NCBI RefSeq assembly: GCF_004803855.2
Contig: NZ_CP012552.1
Coordinates: 1,364,001 to 1,428,000, forward strand
Length of the DNA stretch: 64,000 nt
Origin: Campylobacter sp. RM16192
GTDB lineage: Bacteria; Campylobacterota; Campylobacteria; Campylobacterales; Campylobacteraceae
Direction: 5' to 3'
The position numbers and the translations under genes are program-made. This document shows positions 27,653 through 38,353 of this stretch, piece after piece. The notes below the pieces were generated by a model that saw only the letters and a list, made by a program, of their open reading frames with translations, was not told the DNA's origin and did no database searches. Each line of letters starts with the position of its first letter. Within the stretch, counting starts at the first letter, position 1.

Positions 27653-28893
27653 TAAGATACTCTATCACCACTAAAATCACCGTAGTATTCGTAATCGCGT
27701 TTTCGCTTGTTTGTATGTTGCTATTTACATTTGGCAACATACAGCTTAATAATAAAAAGGTCAAAGACAAGCAAGTAAGCGCAATAAATTACCTTATTAC
27801 GCTATATGAAAAATCAAATCCGCCAAGCGATTTATCGCACTATTTTAAAAATTTTGGACTATCCTACATAGATAATAAAAATTTAGTCACAGAGATAGTA
27901 AATAACGGACATCCGGTATTTGCTAAACAAACTCCTTTAGGGCTTATACAGTCAATTCACTACAGAGATAATCTATTTTTACAGATAAAAAATCCGGCAT
28001 TTCAAATTTTGCTTGAAAGCAACGATGCAAAAAACATAAACGATCCGCTTTGGATAGGATTTTTTATTACGGTAACACTACTTGTATCACTATATATCTC
28101 TGTTATAAACTCTCTTGCTCCACTTAAAAAGCTCAGTAAAGATATACGTAAATTTGCTAGCGGAAATATGGAGGTCGAAATATCAGCAAAGACTGCGCAG
28201 TCTGATGATGAAATTTCTCGTGTGGCGATTGAATTTGATAATGCAGCAGCCAAGATAAGAGAGCTTATAAAATCTAGGCAATTATTTTTACGAACAATAA
28301 TGCACGAACTAAAAACCCCTATAGGAAAGGGTAGAATTGTTGCCGAAATGGTTCAAAACGAAACTCAAAAAAATCGTCTTATAACTATCTTTGAAAAGCT
28401 TGACATGCTAATAAACGAATTTGCAAAGATAGAGCAACTACTCTCAAAAAGCTATGCCCTAAACTATCAAGAGTGCTTCTTTTCCATAATAATGGAGCAG
28501 GTCAGAGATATGCTTATGCTTGATAAATTTGAAGAGAGGGTTATTTGTGACTTTAATGATGATATGCTTTTGAGAGTTGATTTTCAGCTATTTGCTTTGG
28601 CGGTTAAAAATTTAGTAGATAACGCCCTAAAATATGCTGATGATAAAAAAGCCCAGGTAATCTGCACCAAAAATGAAATTTATATTAAAAATTTAGGCAA
28701 GCCTCTTGAGAAACCTATAGAATACTATATGCAAGCCTTTATAAGAGAAAAAAATAGCAAGAGCGCAGGAATGGGGCTTGGACTTTACATCATAGATCAT
28801 ATATGTCAAATGCACAAATTTAACTTATCTTATTCTTATGAAGATGGATATCATATATTTTGCATCAATACAAAACCCAAGGTAGCCGCTTGA
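27649..28893 (+). CDS. racS: Sensor histidine kinase RacS
   Basis: The 414-residue kinase has two membrane helices (about residues 8-29 and 136-155) bounding a periplasmic sensor region of about 105 residues. A HAMP-like linker, the phospho-acceptor His219 (RTIMHELKTPIGKGR), the N box LVDNALKYAD and the G box AGMGLGLYI follow. It overlaps racR by 4 bases, which marks it as RacR's partner. The periplasmic signal is not evident. Its stop overlaps the recR start codon. Confidence 0.92.
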   Translation: MIRYSITTKITVVFVIAFSLVCMLLFTFGNIQLNNKKVKDKQVSAINYLITLYEKSNPPSDLSHYFKNFGLSYIDNKNLVTEIVNNGHPVFAKQTPLGLIQSIHYRDNLFLQIKNPAFQILLESNDAKNINDPLWIGFFITVTLLVSLYISVINSLAPLKKLSKDIRKFASGNMEVEISAKTAQSDDEISRVAIEFDNAAAKIRELIKSRQLFLRTIMHELKTPIGKGRIVAEMVQNETQKNRLITIFEKLDMLINEFAKIEQLLSKSYALNYQECFFSIIMEQVRDMLMLDKFEERVICDFNDDMLLRVDFQLFALAVKNLVDNALKYADDKKAQVICTKNEIYIKNLGKPLEKPIEYYMQAFIREKNSKSAGMGLGLYIIDHICQMHKFNLSYSYEDGYHIFCINTKPKVAA

Positions 28894-29462
28894 GAAAAGG
28901 ACTTGAGAAATTTAACGAGCTTATAGCAGCCTTTGAAAAGCTTCCAGGAGTTGGCAAAAAATCAGCCCAAAGATTTGCCTACCATGTTTGTTTAGGCGAT
29001 AGCTTCGGAGGACTTAAACTGGCTCAAAGTATAGAAGACGCGGTTAGGTTTACTAAGAAATGTCAAATTTGCGGCGGACTTAGCGAAGATGAAATTTGTG
29101 ATATTTGTAGCGATGAAACGAGAGATAGAGCGTTACTAGCAGTGGTAGAAAATCCAAAGGATATATTGATACTTGAGCAAAACGGAATCTATTCAGGGCT
29201 TTACTTCGTGCTTGAAGAGCTTACCCCAAAAATCATAGAAGATTTAAAAAACTGCATTATTAAAAACGGCACAGAAGAGATTATATTCGCATTAACTCCA
29301 AATATAAACAGCGATGCGTTGATAATTTTCATAGAGGATCAACTTAAAAATTTAGATGTAAAATTTAGCAAGATCGCTCAAGGAGTCCCTACCGGAGTAA
29401 GTTTAGAAAATATCGATCTACTCTCGCTTATGAAAGCTATTGAGAGTAGAACGAAAATATAA
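28890..29462 (+). CDS. recR: Recombination protein RecR
   Basis: From TTG at 28890 the protein has 190 residues and begins LRKGLEKFNELIAAFEKLPG, the usual RecR N-terminus with its helix-hairpin-helix (LPGVGKKSAQRFAYH). A four-Cys zinc finger follows (CQICGGLSEDEICDIC), then a Toprim domain (LAVVENPKDILILEQNG). RecR acts in RecFOR-type gap repair. An ATG at 28860 would add ten codons lying inside racS and out of family register. The TTGA overlap with the racS stop suggests coupled translation. Confidence 0.95.
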   Translation: MRKGLEKFNELIAAFEKLPGVGKKSAQRFAYHVCLGDSFGGLKLAQSIEDAVRFTKKCQICGGLSEDEICDICSDETRDRALLAVVENPKDILILEQNGIYSGLYFVLEELTPKIIEDLKNCIIKNGTEEIIFALTPNINSDALIIFIEDQLKNLDVKFSKIAQGVPTGVSLENIDLLSLMKAIESRTKI

Positions 29463-29488
29463 CCTTAAAGCTTATCGCCTAAAATTAA

Positions 29489-30547
29489 TTATTTAGAAGC
29501 CTTTTGAATATAGGCAAATTCAGATATCTTAGTCCACTCTCTAGCTTTTGCTAAAAACGATCTTTGAGAGTCTAAAATCTCTTTAAATAACGGATCTTTA
29601 GCAGCCTCTTGATCCAAAATTTCATTTGCGGCATTTTTAAGAGCAGCCATAACATCATCCGGGAAGGATTTAATCTCTATTCCAGGAAATTCTGATTTCA
29701 TCTTGCTCCAAAAGTTAATATTATCAAAATAAGCTTTTGCATAAAGCTCGCTTGCGACCCTGCTAGAAGCAGTCTCTATAATAGCTTTTAGATCATCAGG
29801 AAGCTTCTCATAAACTTTTTTATTTACAAAAAATTGAGTTTGCGCACTTGGCTCTTGCCAGCCCGTATAGTAGTATTTAGCCACTTTGTGAAATCCAAGA
29901 CCCATATCAAATGCAGGACTTACCCACTCTACAGCATCTATAGTCCCCATCTCAAGAGCCATATATAACTCGCCTGTAGGAATAGTATTGATAATAGAGC
30001 CGATTTTAGCCATTACCTCGCCACCAAAGCCGGGAATTCTGACCTTAAGACCTTTTAGGTCATCTACGCTTTTTATCTCTTTTTTAAACCAACCGCCCAT
30101 TTGAGTACCAGTGTCGCCTGCACTAAATACTTTAATATTGTGCTTATCGTAAACTTTTGCCTCAAGCTCTTTACCGCCGCCAAATTCATACCAAGCATGA
30201 AGTTCTGCAGGAGTCATACCAAAAGGCAAAGCTGTAAAAAACATAGTCTTAGGATCTTTTCCCTTATAGTAATAAGATGCCGTATAGCCAAGATCATATT
30301 GACCGCTTTTTACAAAATCAAGAATACCAAAAGATGACTTATGTTTAGACGGATAGTCAATTCTAATCTCTATCTTGCCACCTGACATATCCTCAACATA
30401 TGTTTTAAAATTCTTTACGGCATCACCTAAAACAGGTGTTGTGCCCTCCCATGTGCTTGCAAGCTTTAGCTTGTGCTTCTTGCCGTCATTAGCAAACGCA
30501 AATGTAGAAACCAACATAGCCATTAAAATAGCCAAAATTTTTCTCAT
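29489..30547 (-). CDS. dctP: TRAP transporter substrate-binding protein DctP/TakP type
   Basis: The 352-residue periplasmic protein has a signal peptide (MRKILAILMAMLVSTFAFA). The TRAP P-subunit core includes LKVRIPGFGGEVMAKIG, TGELYMALEMGTIDAVEW and FHKVAKYYYTGWQEPSAQTQ. The Arg in KVRIPG is the usual carboxylate anchor. The EW-(P)-F-(M)-GF-K-A-YYY-GW series is typical of the TakP-like branch that binds 2-oxoacids or lactate, so an organic acid ligand is likely. No permease gene is adjacent. The unpartnered dctQM pair at 3590-5450 is the obvious candidate partner. Confidence 0.9.
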   Translation of the reverse strand: MRKILAILMAMLVSTFAFANDGKKHKLKLASTWEGTTPVLGDAVKNFKTYVEDMSGGKIEIRIDYPSKHKSSFGILDFVKSGQYDLGYTASYYYKGKDPKTMFFTALPFGMTPAELHAWYEFGGGKELEAKVYDKHNIKVFSAGDTGTQMGGWFKKEIKSVDDLKGLKVRIPGFGGEVMAKIGSIINTIPTGELYMALEMGTIDAVEWVSPAFDMGLGFHKVAKYYYTGWQEPSAQTQFFVNKKVYEKLPDDLKAIIETASSRVASELYAKAYFDNINFWSKMKSEFPGIEIKSFPDDVMAALKNAANEILDQEAAKDPLFKEILDSQRSFLAKAREWTKISEFAYIQKASK

Positions 30548-30698
30548 CCACTCTCCTTGAAATTAAATTTTTTGCATTATACTTTTAGAAATTTAAAGTG
30601 GCTTTAAAATTACAAATTTAAAAAACACCAAAGATATAAGATGTATATAAATACTACATTTGAGTTTGAAATGTATCCTATTTGTATCCAATTTTTGA

Positions 30699-30704
30699 TA
30701 GAAT
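30699..30704 (+). promoter_or_regulatory. Probable -10 element for pyk
   Basis: TAGAAT in TTTGATAGAATACGAG lies 25 bases before the pyk ATG, with AAGGA at 30720-30724 as ribosome site. The box departs from TATAAT at one base. Confidence 0.4.
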
Positions 30705-30728
30705 ACGAGAAATTTAATAAGGAATATT

Positions 30729-32186
30729 ATGATAAAAAAGACAAAAATTTTAGCTACTATAGGCCCTGCAAGTGAAGGCGAAGAGATAATCGAAAATCTA
30801 GTTAAGGCTGGCGTAAATGCCTTTAGACTAAATTTTAGCCACGGCACACACGATTATCATAAGGCAAACATAGAAAAAATAAGAAGAGTCGAAGAGAAGC
30901 TAAACTACAGGGTAGGCATTTTTCAGGATATCTGTGGTCCAAAAATAAGAATAGGCAAGCTAGATAAACCCTTTGAGCTTAAATCAGGAGATATTATAGA
31001 GGTTCACTCCGGCGAAATAATAGGTGGGCAAATTTCACCGAATCGCTACAAACTTAGCATAAATCAGCCTCAAATTCTGCCTATGCTAAAAGAAGGCGAA
31101 TACATCTACTTATATGATGGCTCAATACGCACAAAAGTTATAAAAAGCGGAAATGATGCGGTTGAAGCGGTTGTTGAAAATGATGGTTTTTTAAACTCAA
31201 ACAAAGGAGTAAATTTCCCAAATACAAAGATCAATATTGATGTAATCACAGAAAAAGACCTAAAAGATATGGAATTTGGAGCCAAAAACGGAGTAAATTT
31301 CGTAGCAATCTCATTTGTGCAAAACGCCAATGACATCTTAAAGGCGAGAGAAATTTTAAAATCATTCGGCTCAAAAGCTAAAATTTATGCCAAGATAGAG
31401 AAATTTGATGCTGTTGAAAACATTGATGAGATTATAAGAGTAAGCGACGGTATAATGGTAGCTCGAGGGGACTTGGGCATAGAAGTGCCTTATTACAGAG
31501 TTCCTACAATTCAAAAGCTAATTATAAAAAAAGCGAATGAAGCCTCAAAGCCAGTCATAACGGCAACACAAATGATGCTAAGTATGGCAGAACACGAAAC
31601 TGCAACAAGAGCTGAGATAAGCGACGTAGCAAATGCTGTCTTAGATGGAACAGATGCTGTGATGTTAAGCGAAGAGAGCGCTATAGGCAAAAATCCTGTC
31701 GCGGTCGTAGAGGCGATGAGAAATACGATAGTGCAGGTTCAGCAAATTTATCCTTTTAATAAATTTGATCAATTTGGCTACTTCGACGAGACAGATATGG
31801 TGGCTTCAAGCACCACTCGCCTTGCTTCGCAATTAAAAGTTGATGCGATATTATCCGTAACCGGATCTGGAAAATCGGCTATAAAAATGGCAAGATATAG
31901 ACCAAACATTGATATTATAGCAATTACTCACGATGAAGAGACTGCACACTCACTCACTCTTGCATGGGGGGTAATGCCGGCCTTTACGGTTAAGCTTGAG
32001 ATGCTAAACATGATAATCGCAAATACGACAAAAAAAGCTCACAAACTAGGATATATAGATCACGATAAAACCTATATAATGACTGCCGGATACCCTGCCG
32101 GAATAGAGGGTAGCACAAATATGATACGTATCTTGAAGCGCGACCAGATAGACTACTATCTAAATATAGCCGACGATAATAGCTAA
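30729..32186 (+). CDS. pyk: Pyruvate kinase
   Basis: The 485-residue enzyme transfers phosphate from PEP to ADP. Motifs: ILATIGPASEGEEI and FRLNFSHGTHDYH at the N-terminus, the catalytic region KIYAKIEKFDAVENIDEI, GIMVARGDLGIEVPY and ATQMMLSM, with the lid B domain between. The C-terminal allosteric domain is present. The gene is monocistronic between a divergent dctP and a convergent aroE, with a terminator at 32194-32224. Confidence 0.97.
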   Translation: MIKKTKILATIGPASEGEEIIENLVKAGVNAFRLNFSHGTHDYHKANIEKIRRVEEKLNYRVGIFQDICGPKIRIGKLDKPFELKSGDIIEVHSGEIIGGQISPNRYKLSINQPQILPMLKEGEYIYLYDGSIRTKVIKSGNDAVEAVVENDGFLNSNKGVNFPNTKINIDVITEKDLKDMEFGAKNGVNFVAISFVQNANDILKAREILKSFGSKAKIYAKIEKFDAVENIDEIIRVSDGIMVARGDLGIEVPYYRVPTIQKLIIKKANEASKPVITATQMMLSMAEHETATRAEISDVANAVLDGTDAVMLSEESAIGKNPVAVVEAMRNTIVQVQQIYPFNKFDQFGYFDETDMVASSTTRLASQLKVDAILSVTGSGKSAIKMARYRPNIDIIAITHDEETAHSLTLAWGVMPAFTVKLEMLNMIIANTTKKAHKLGYIDHDKTYIMTAGYPAGIEGSTNMIRILKRDQIDYYLNIADDNS

Positions 32187-32193
32187 ATAAATT

Positions 32194-32224
32194 TCTCTTT
32201 ACCAATGTGAAGTTGGCAAAGAGA
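32194..32224. terminator. Bidirectional terminator between pyk and aroE
   Basis: TCTCTTTACCAA and TTGGCAAAGAGA pair around TGTGAAG with one A-C mismatch. The hairpin lies 8 bases after the pyk stop and 8 bases before the aroE stop, on opposite strands. Confidence 0.7.
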
Positions 32225-32231
32225 GGATAAA

Positions 32232-33017
32232 TTAAAGACTAAAAGCCTCTCTCATGTGATTTTCTATAACTTTTTCATCAAGGGAGTTGGAATAAAATAA
32301 ATTTAGAGCCAAAACAGCCTGATGAAGCAACATATCAGAGCCGTTTTTGCAAATAATTCCATTTGCAATAGCCAAATTTAAAAATGAGGTAGGCTTATTG
32401 TATATTACATCAAAAGCAAATTTGGCTCTTTTAAATATAGGCTCTAAAATTTCAATTGGTGCAGGCAAACTATCATCATTTAATCCCGCCGAAGTTGTGT
32501 TTACAATCAGTTGAAATTCGCCCCCAGTAAAAGTATCCCAGGTAAATTTTTTAAATTCGCTGAAATTTTCAAGCCTTGATTTGCTTCTATTTAGGATAGT
32601 AACATTGGCTCCGGAATTTTTAAGCGCATAGGCTATTGCTTTTGCAGTTCCTCCTGCACCTAAAATAAGAGCGGTTTTAATACTACCAAATTTTTCAATA
32701 GATCGCATAAATCCAGGAGCATCAGTATTGTAGCCATAAATTTGATCATTTTTAAGCACAATTGTATTAATAGAACCTATCTTTAAAGCGTTTTCGTCCA
32801 CTACATCACATTGATTTAAAACTATCTCTTTATGTGGAATTGTGATATTTGCTCCGCTTAATTTAAGACTTTTAAATTTAGCAACTAAGTTGTTGCCGTC
32901 TTCAAGCAAAACCCTGATATAAAACCCATCAAGCCCCATTCTCTGCAAGGCTAAATTATGAAGCCTTGGAGAGAATGAGTGCTTTATCGGATTTCCAAAA
33001 ACTGCAAAAAATTGCAT
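32232..33017 (-). CDS. aroE: Shikimate dehydrogenase (NADP+)
   Basis: The 261-residue enzyme reduces 3-dehydroshikimate in aromatic amino acid synthesis. It has the substrate-site start FGNPIKHSFSPRLHN, the catalytic Lys segment GANITIPHKE, the Rossmann loop ALILGAGGTAKAIAYAL and the later NTTSAGLNDDSLP. It is the last gene of the long reverse-strand operon beginning at gatC and overlaps the SPOR gene by one base. Confidence 0.95.
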   Translation of the reverse strand: MQFFAVFGNPIKHSFSPRLHNLALQRMGLDGFYIRVLLEDGNNLVAKFKSLKLSGANITIPHKEIVLNQCDVVDENALKIGSINTIVLKNDQIYGYNTDAPGFMRSIEKFGSIKTALILGAGGTAKAIAYALKNSGANVTILNRSKSRLENFSEFKKFTWDTFTGGEFQLIVNTTSAGLNDDSLPAPIEILEPIFKRAKFAFDVIYNKPTSFLNLAIANGIICKNGSDMLLHQAVLALNLFYSNSLDEKVIENHMREAFSL

Positions 33018-33904
33018 TATTTAATATTGACTATAAACGCACCGCTTGCGATATTTTTTCTTATATTGGCAAGCTCTGTTGATAACTGTGAGCCACTAAA
33101 TGGTCCTATTAAAACCTTTGTAACTTTTTCACCCTTAACATCAGCTTCATAGAGCTTGTAGGTGTATCCATTGGCTTTAATTTTTTTAACATCAGATACA
33201 TTTTCATTAAATTTTTTCAAAGCAAAAACTTGTACATAGCTTCCGCTCACAACAGATTGAGATTTTACATTAGAGACTTTGGCGTCCTTTTTGATGCTCT
33301 CTTTAGGATGCTGGGAAGTTTTTTTATCTTCTTTTGGTTTTACTACTGTTACTTTTTGCTCACTCTTCTTTGGCTCTATCTGCTTAGTTTCTACATTTGG
33401 CTTCTCTTGAACTTTCGGAGCAGCTGCATTTTCTGCCAGAGCAGGAGGAGTAGCTGATTTATTTTGAGTCATAGCTTGTTCTTGTTTTTTTACTTCTTTT
33501 TCCTTTAGTGTTTTTACCATATCTTCAAAACTCTCTTGCCCTTTGTTTTCAGGTATTATAGGCACTTGTTGAAACAAGCTATCATTATTATAGTTGTCTA
33601 CCACAGAACTTGCCTGGGCATTTGATTGAACATCTTGTTGTGCTATGTTTTGCGACTCATTTTTAGCGACCACCTGAGGATGGGTTTGTTTACTTATATC
33701 AGGTTCAGGCGTCAAAACAAGTCTAGAGTCTGGCTGAGCAATTTGATTTGCACTGTCATTAGTATTTAAAATTTTCATAACCACTAAAACAGCTAAAAAT
33801 AAAATGGTAAACGCAGCAACTAATACAAGAATTTTTTTAGTTCTTCTACCTTTTTGGTCCTCTTCTTTTTCAAGCACAATATCTCTTAATTCATTATATT
33901 CCAT
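33017..33904 (-). CDS. SPOR-domain membrane protein
   Basis: The 295-residue protein has a short basic cytoplasmic N-terminus, one membrane helix (about residues 23-45), a long Gln-, Lys- and Pro-rich low-complexity periplasmic stalk, and a C-terminal SPOR domain (about 217-294: YVQVFALKKFNENV, YKLYEADVKGEKVTKVLIGP). SPOR domains bind denuded peptidoglycan at division sites. A gene of this type lies between the DUF1882 gene and aroE in C. jejuni too. The specific partner is unknown. Confidence 0.85.
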   Translation of the reverse strand: MEYNELRDIVLEKEEDQKGRRTKKILVLVAAFTILFLAVLVVMKILNTNDSANQIAQPDSRLVLTPEPDISKQTHPQVVAKNESQNIAQQDVQSNAQASSVVDNYNNDSLFQQVPIIPENKGQESFEDMVKTLKEKEVKKQEQAMTQNKSATPPALAENAAAPKVQEKPNVETKQIEPKKSEQKVTVVKPKEDKKTSQHPKESIKKDAKVSNVKSQSVVSGSYVQVFALKKFNENVSDVKKIKANGYTYKLYEADVKGEKVTKVLIGPFSGSQLSTELANIRKNIASGAFIVNIK

Positions 33905-33913
33905 TTTTACTCC

Positions 33914-34456
33914 TTACATATGCTTTGACCACGATGCTCCACGCTCTTTTTGATAGACCTTGTAAGGCAAAGTAAGTATATTAAACTCTCTTGGCAAATC
34001 AAGCGTAGGAAATACCCTCCACTCTTTTACCAAGCGCTGAGAAAGTAGCAAAGAGAGCTTATTGGCTAGCTGATATCCCTCATTTAATGTAGTATGTCCT
34101 TTATGAACATATAGATGCAAGTGTCCAGGCGTTTTAGTCTCATAAGCTGTAAAATTTATATACCCTTCTTCTCTAAGTAATAACTGCGCTCTATGCCAAA
34201 ATCTATCTGGCATTCTACCATTGTAATCAAATACAATATTTTCAACTTTATCAGAAGCGCTGATTAAAGAGTGAGCTACTATTATTTTGCCTTCAGCATG
34301 ATCTTTCATAATTTTATAGTTTAAAGGCTCATCAACTCTTTCAAATTTATTAAAAAACACTCTACCTTTATAATCAATCTTGCTTACTATATTGTCACGT
34401 TTAATATAGTAATGGTTAGTGATCATCTTTATAAGAGAGATATCAATGCTTTGCAT
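33914..34456 (-). CDS. DUF1882 family protein
   Basis: The 180-residue soluble protein shows strong epsilonproteobacterial conservation signals such as [20 protein letters not shown] and [20 protein letters not shown]. The family has no assigned function that I know. The [10 protein letters not shown] segment is rich in histidine and could bind metal or nucleotide, but this is a guess. Its start overlaps the glyA stop by one base, so it is translated with glyA. The family usually sits in this glyA-SPOR context. Confidence 0.75.
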   Translation of the reverse strand: MQSIDISLIKMITNHYYIKRDNIVSKIDYKGRVFFNKFERVDEPLNYKIMKDHAEGKIIVAHSLISASDKVENIVFDYNGRMPDRFWHRAQLLLREEGYINFTAYETKTPGHLHLYVHKGHTTLNEGYQLANKLSLLLSQRLVKEWRVFPTLDLPREFNILTLPYKVYQKERGASWSKHM

Positions 34457-35700
34457 TAAAATGTCGCTCTATCATAAACTATAAATTTGCTTGCAAGCTC
34501 TTTTAGTTCGGCTTTTATTTTAGCTTGAACAGAAATATTATTAATATCATCCAATACATCTGCAATTTTATTGGCAATGATTTCAAATTCATCTTCTTTC
34601 ATGCCACGTGCCGTCAACGCAGGACTTCCTACGCGTATACCGCTTGTCACAAAAGGGCTTCTGATTTCTCCGGGAACAGTATTTTTATTTACTGTAATTC
34701 CAGCATTTCCAAGAGCTATATCGGCATCTTTTCCACTAAATTCTTTATTTAAAAAACTCATCAAAATAAGATGATTATCAGTTCCTCCGCTTACTAGATC
34801 ATACCCTCTAGAGAGCAGCACTTCTGCTAATTTTTTAGCGTTAGCCTTAACCTGCTTTGCATATACTTTCCACTCAGGAGATAAATTATGTTTGAAGCCA
34901 ACCGCTTTGCCCGCTATTACATGTACTAATGGTCCGCCTTGAATTCCTGGGAATATAGAAGAGTTTATCTTCTTGGCATACTCCTCATTATTTGTCATAA
35001 TAATTCCACCTCTTGGACCACGAAGAGTCTTATGTGTAGTAGAACTTACGACATCACAATACGGGAATGGATTTTGATGCTCGCCAGCAACCACAAGACC
35101 TGCTATATGGGCCACATCCGCAAACAATATTGCGCCTACTTCATCAGCTATGTCTCTAAATTTCTTAAACTCAATCTCTCTTGTATAAGCGCTAGCGCCG
35201 CATACTATCAATTTTGGTTTTACTATTTTTGCAATATCAAGCACTCTATCATAATTTATACGTCCATCAAGTTCAACACCATAAAAAAAGCTCTCATATA
35301 TCTTTCCTGAGCTACTTACCTTAGAGCCATGAGTCAAGTGTCCGCCATGACTTAGATCCATGCCTAAAATTTTATCTCCTGGATTTAAAAGCGCGCCATA
35401 TACTCCTTGATTTGCCTGCGAGCCAGAATTAGGCTGAACATTTGCAAATTCGCAACCAAACAGCTCCTTGCATCTATCTATTGCTATTTGTTCGATCTGA
35501 TCAACAAATTCACAACCGCCGTAGTAGCGCTTGCCCGGATAGCCCTCTGCATATTTGTTTGTAAGAATTGAACCCATTACTTCCATTACCTCAGGATAAG
35601 TAAAATTCTCGCTAGCGATCATTTCAAGATGATCACATTGTCTTTTTAGCTCAAGTTCAGTTAGGTCAAATATAGCTTTATCAAAATCTTTTAAACTCAT
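34456..35700 (-). CDS. glyA: Serine hydroxymethyltransferase
   Basis: The 414-residue PLP enzyme interconverts serine and glycine and supplies one-carbon units. Motifs: [46 protein letters not shown] and the PLP-lysine segment [16 protein letters not shown]. It starts 2 bases downstream of lysS. Length and motifs are complete. Confidence 0.98.
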   Translation of the reverse strand: MSLKDFDKAIFDLTELELKRQCDHLEMIASENFTYPEVMEVMGSILTNKYAEGYPGKRYYGGCEFVDQIEQIAIDRCKELFGCEFANVQPNSGSQANQGVYGALLNPGDKILGMDLSHGGHLTHGSKVSSSGKIYESFFYGVELDGRINYDRVLDIAKIVKPKLIVCGASAYTREIEFKKFRDIADEVGAILFADVAHIAGLVVAGEHQNPFPYCDVVSSTTHKTLRGPRGGIIMTNNEEYAKKINSSIFPGIQGGPLVHVIAGKAVGFKHNLSPEWKVYAKQVKANAKKLAEVLLSRGYDLVSGGTDNHLILMSFLNKEFSGKDADIALGNAGITVNKNTVPGEIRSPFVTSGIRVGSPALTARGMKEDEFEIIANKIADVLDDINNISVQAKIKAELKELASKFIVYDRATF

Positions 35701-35702
35701 TT

Positions 35703-37208
35703 TTAATTCTCCTTGATTTCAGTTTTAAGTGGTCTCATAGCAGGGAATAACACTACATCCCTAATTGATTTTTTATTAGTAAGAAGCATAACAAGCCTAT
35801 CTATACCAATTCCCTGCCCTGCTGTTGGAGGCATAGCATATCCAAGAGCTTTTACATAGTCTTCATCCATCTCATGAGCTTCATCGTCTCCGGCATCTTT
35901 TGCTTCAATTTGAGCAGCAAAGCGATTATATTGATCCACAGGATCGTTTAGCTCATTAAATCCATTGGCTATTTCACGCCCGGCTATAAACAACTCAAAT
36001 CTCTCTGCTACATTTGGATTACTATCACTTCTTCTTGATAGAGGACTTATTTCTATAGGAAAATCTATTACAAATGTAGGGTTTATAAGTCTTTCTTCTA
36101 CGTAATTATCAAAAAGTTCTGCTTGAAGATGCCCTAGGCTAAGCTTTTCATTAGCCTCAAATCCATCTTCTCTTAATTTGGCTAAAATTTTATACTTATC
36201 TTCTACAATATCAGGAGAAATGTTTCCTATTTCAATAATGGCTTTTTTATAATTTATCCTTGTAAAAGGCTTAGAAAAATCGATTTTAAATCCATCGTAT
36301 TCTACAATTTTTTCCATATCAAGCTTATCAAAAAGAACACCAAAAAGCTCTTCTGTAAGTCCCATCAGGTCATGATATGTATGATAAGCCCAGTAAAATT
36401 CAATACTTGTAAATTCAGGATTATGCGTAAGATCCATGCCTTCGTTTCTAAAATTTCTATTCATTTCATAAACAGCTTCAAATCCACCAACTATCAGACG
36501 TTTTAAATAAAGCTCAGGTGCAATTCTAAGATATCTATCTACACCTAATGAGTTATGAAAAGTAACGAAAGGTTTTGCATTGGCACCGCCAGGAATCGGG
36601 TGCATCATAGGAGTTTCAACCTCTAAAAATCCCTTCTCTTCAAAAAATCTTCTGATAGTGCTAATAATAATGGAACGTTTTTTAAAATCATTTCTAACAT
36701 CAGGATTCATAATCATATCAAGATATCTTTGGCGGTATCTAGTCTCTATGTCAACCAGTCCGTGATACTTTTCAGGAAGAGGACAGATGGCTTTAGATGC
36801 CAACTTTAACTCACTTACGTGCATAGAAAACTCGCCGGTTCTAGTTATAAACGCATATCCTCTAACAAATATTATATCGCCGACTTCTATCTTCTTTTTA
36901 ACTACTTTAAACCACTCTTCGTCAAGCGTTTTGTTGCTAAAATAAATTTGTAAATTTCCATCTTCATCTTCTATATTTGCGAATATAGCCTTACCTGCGT
37001 CACGTATTAGCTTTATACGACCAGCCAAACTAACAAATTGCCCTTCGGCATTCTTGCTTTCAGTATCTTTTATATGAGAAAATTTTAATCTGAATTTTGA
37101 GATATCCATATCTCGTCTTAAAAAGTGAGGATATGGATTTACTCCTATTTGTCTTAGCTCATCGGCAGTTTGTAGCCTTTGAATTTCCAATTGGTTTTCA
37201 AATATCAC
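35703..37208 (-). CDS. lysS: Lysyl-tRNA synthetase (class II)
   Basis: The 501-residue enzyme has the N-terminal OB-fold anticodon-binding domain ([20 protein letters not shown]) and the class II catalytic core: [20 protein letters not shown] (motif 1 region), [19 protein letters not shown] (motif 2) and [15 protein letters not shown] (motif 3). The gene lies between fur and glyA, as in C. jejuni. Confidence 0.98.
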   Translation of the reverse strand: MIFENQLEIQRLQTADELRQIGVNPYPHFLRRDMDISKFRLKFSHIKDTESKNAEGQFVSLAGRIKLIRDAGKAIFANIEDEDGNLQIYFSNKTLDEEWFKVVKKKIEVGDIIFVRGYAFITRTGEFSMHVSELKLASKAICPLPEKYHGLVDIETRYRQRYLDMIMNPDVRNDFKKRSIIISTIRRFFEEKGFLEVETPMMHPIPGGANAKPFVTFHNSLGVDRYLRIAPELYLKRLIVGGFEAVYEMNRNFRNEGMDLTHNPEFTSIEFYWAYHTYHDLMGLTEELFGVLFDKLDMEKIVEYDGFKIDFSKPFTRINYKKAIIEIGNISPDIVEDKYKILAKLREDGFEANEKLSLGHLQAELFDNYVEERLINPTFVIDFPIEISPLSRRSDSNPNVAERFELFIAGREIANGFNELNDPVDQYNRFAAQIEAKDAGDDEAHEMDEDYVKALGYAMPPTAGQGIGIDRLVMLLTNKKSIRDVVLFPAMRPLKTEIKEN

Positions 37209-37225
37209 TTTACTATTCCTTGCTT

Positions 37226-37681
37226 TTAAACTTTTTTATTACATTCCTTACAGATTCCATAAAGTTGCATCATATGACCTGTTAATTTAAACCCATACTC
37301 TTTTGCGATATTAGATTGTCTTTTTTCTATCATGGAGTCTTCAAATTCTATGATAGTACCACAGCGCCTGCATATCATATGATCATGATGTGGCTTAGTA
37401 GCAAGCTCAAATTTTTTACCTTGAGAACCAAAACTTATAGATGTTACCATTTCTGATTCTTCTAATAAATTTAAAGTTCTATATACTGTTGCTATTCCTA
37501 TATTTAGTTCAGGATGAGCATCTTTTATAAATAGATATAGCTTTTCAGGCGTAAAATGTTCATCATTATTATAAAGAGTCTTTAGCAAAATTTCTCTTTG
37601 TTGAGTGTATTTAAGCCCATTGTCTTTCAAAACTTTCTTAAATTTCTCAAGAAGAGCATCGTATTCTAAATTTTCAATCAT
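37226..37681 (-). CDS. fur: Ferric uptake regulator Fur
   Basis: The 151-residue repressor has a winged helix N-terminus ([18 protein letters not shown], with [15 protein letters not shown] as recognition region) and the metal-binding region [18 protein letters not shown], ending in a second CxxC pair (CKECNKK). Fe(II)-Fur represses iron uptake genes. It is embedded in the gatC-pilT-cvpA-fur-lysS-glyA cluster and seems to lack its own promoter: only 5 bases separate it from the cvpA-like gene. In C. jejuni fur is likewise transcribed from promoters of upstream genes. The cfbpABC operon at 60252 is a likely target. Confidence 0.96.
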   Translation of the reverse strand: MIENLEYDALLEKFKKVLKDNGLKYTQQREILLKTLYNNDEHFTPEKLYLFIKDAHPELNIGIATVYRTLNLLEESEMVTSISFGSQGKKFELATKPHHDHMICRRCGTIIEFEDSMIEKRQSNIAKEYGFKLTGHMMQLYGICKECNKKV

Positions 37682-37686
37682 CGCTC

Positions 37687-38352
37687 CTACTCCTTCCTTA
37701 TGTTGTTTGAATCTTTTATGATAACACTGCTTTGAACGGTGCTGTTTTCTTCAACTTTAATATTGTTATTTTTCATAGTTGTATTATCTTCAATTTGAAT
37801 CATATTATTCTTCATTTTATCTGTAGGTGTTTGAATTCTCTCTTCTATACTCTTCTTTACACTATTTACATCTATATTCATTATCCATTTTCCAGCACTT
37901 AATAGAATAGGATAAAGTTTGCTATCTTTAAAATAAGGCTCAATTTTGTTATTTAAGGCATTGATGTTTGAAATAGTGACTACCAATACAGAAAAAATAA
38001 GGAAAATTTTTAAACTTCCCATTAAAAATCCACCGACTCTATCTAAAAATCCAAGACCACTTAATCCAGCAAGTTTTGCCAAAAACATTCCAATACCTAC
38101 ACAAATCATCCAAAAAATAATCAAAATTGATAAAAAACCTGCAAAAAACAATATAGAATCACTTTCTATCTTATATATATTATCACTTATAATTTTACCT
38201 GCATGACTTGCAAATCTACTAGCCACAACAATACCACCTATAAGACCTATAAGTCCAAAAACCTCTCTTATGAGACCACTCATTATTCCTTTAATGCCTA
38301 ATATTAAAACCGCGGCTAATATACTAATATCAAAAACAGTGACAAAATCCAT
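37687..38352 (-). CDS. CvpA family membrane protein
   Basis: The 221-residue protein has four membrane helices with the CvpA pattern: [40 protein letters not shown], and [20 protein letters not shown]. The C-terminal 60 residues are hydrophilic and Asn-rich with repeated MKNN and IEDN-type segments. CvpA is tied to colicin V production in E. coli and to envelope stress elsewhere; its exact role is unknown. One base separates it from pilT. Confidence 0.85.
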   Translation of the reverse strand: MDFVTVFDISILAAVLILGIKGIMSGLIREVFGLIGLIGGIVVASRFASHAGKIISDNIYKIESDSILFFAGFLSILIIFWMICVGIGMFLAKLAGLSGLGFLDRVGGFLMGSLKIFLIFSVLVVTISNINALNNKIEPYFKDSKLYPILLSAGKWIMNIDVNSVKKSIEERIQTPTDKMKNNMIQIEDNTTMKNNNIKVEENSTVQSSVIIKDSNNIRKE

Positions 38353-38353
38353 T

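Noticed and set aside
35650-37300. A lysine or other riboswitch before lysS or glyA
   Set aside because: The spaces between fur, lysS and glyA are only 2-17 bases, leaving no room for an aptamer.
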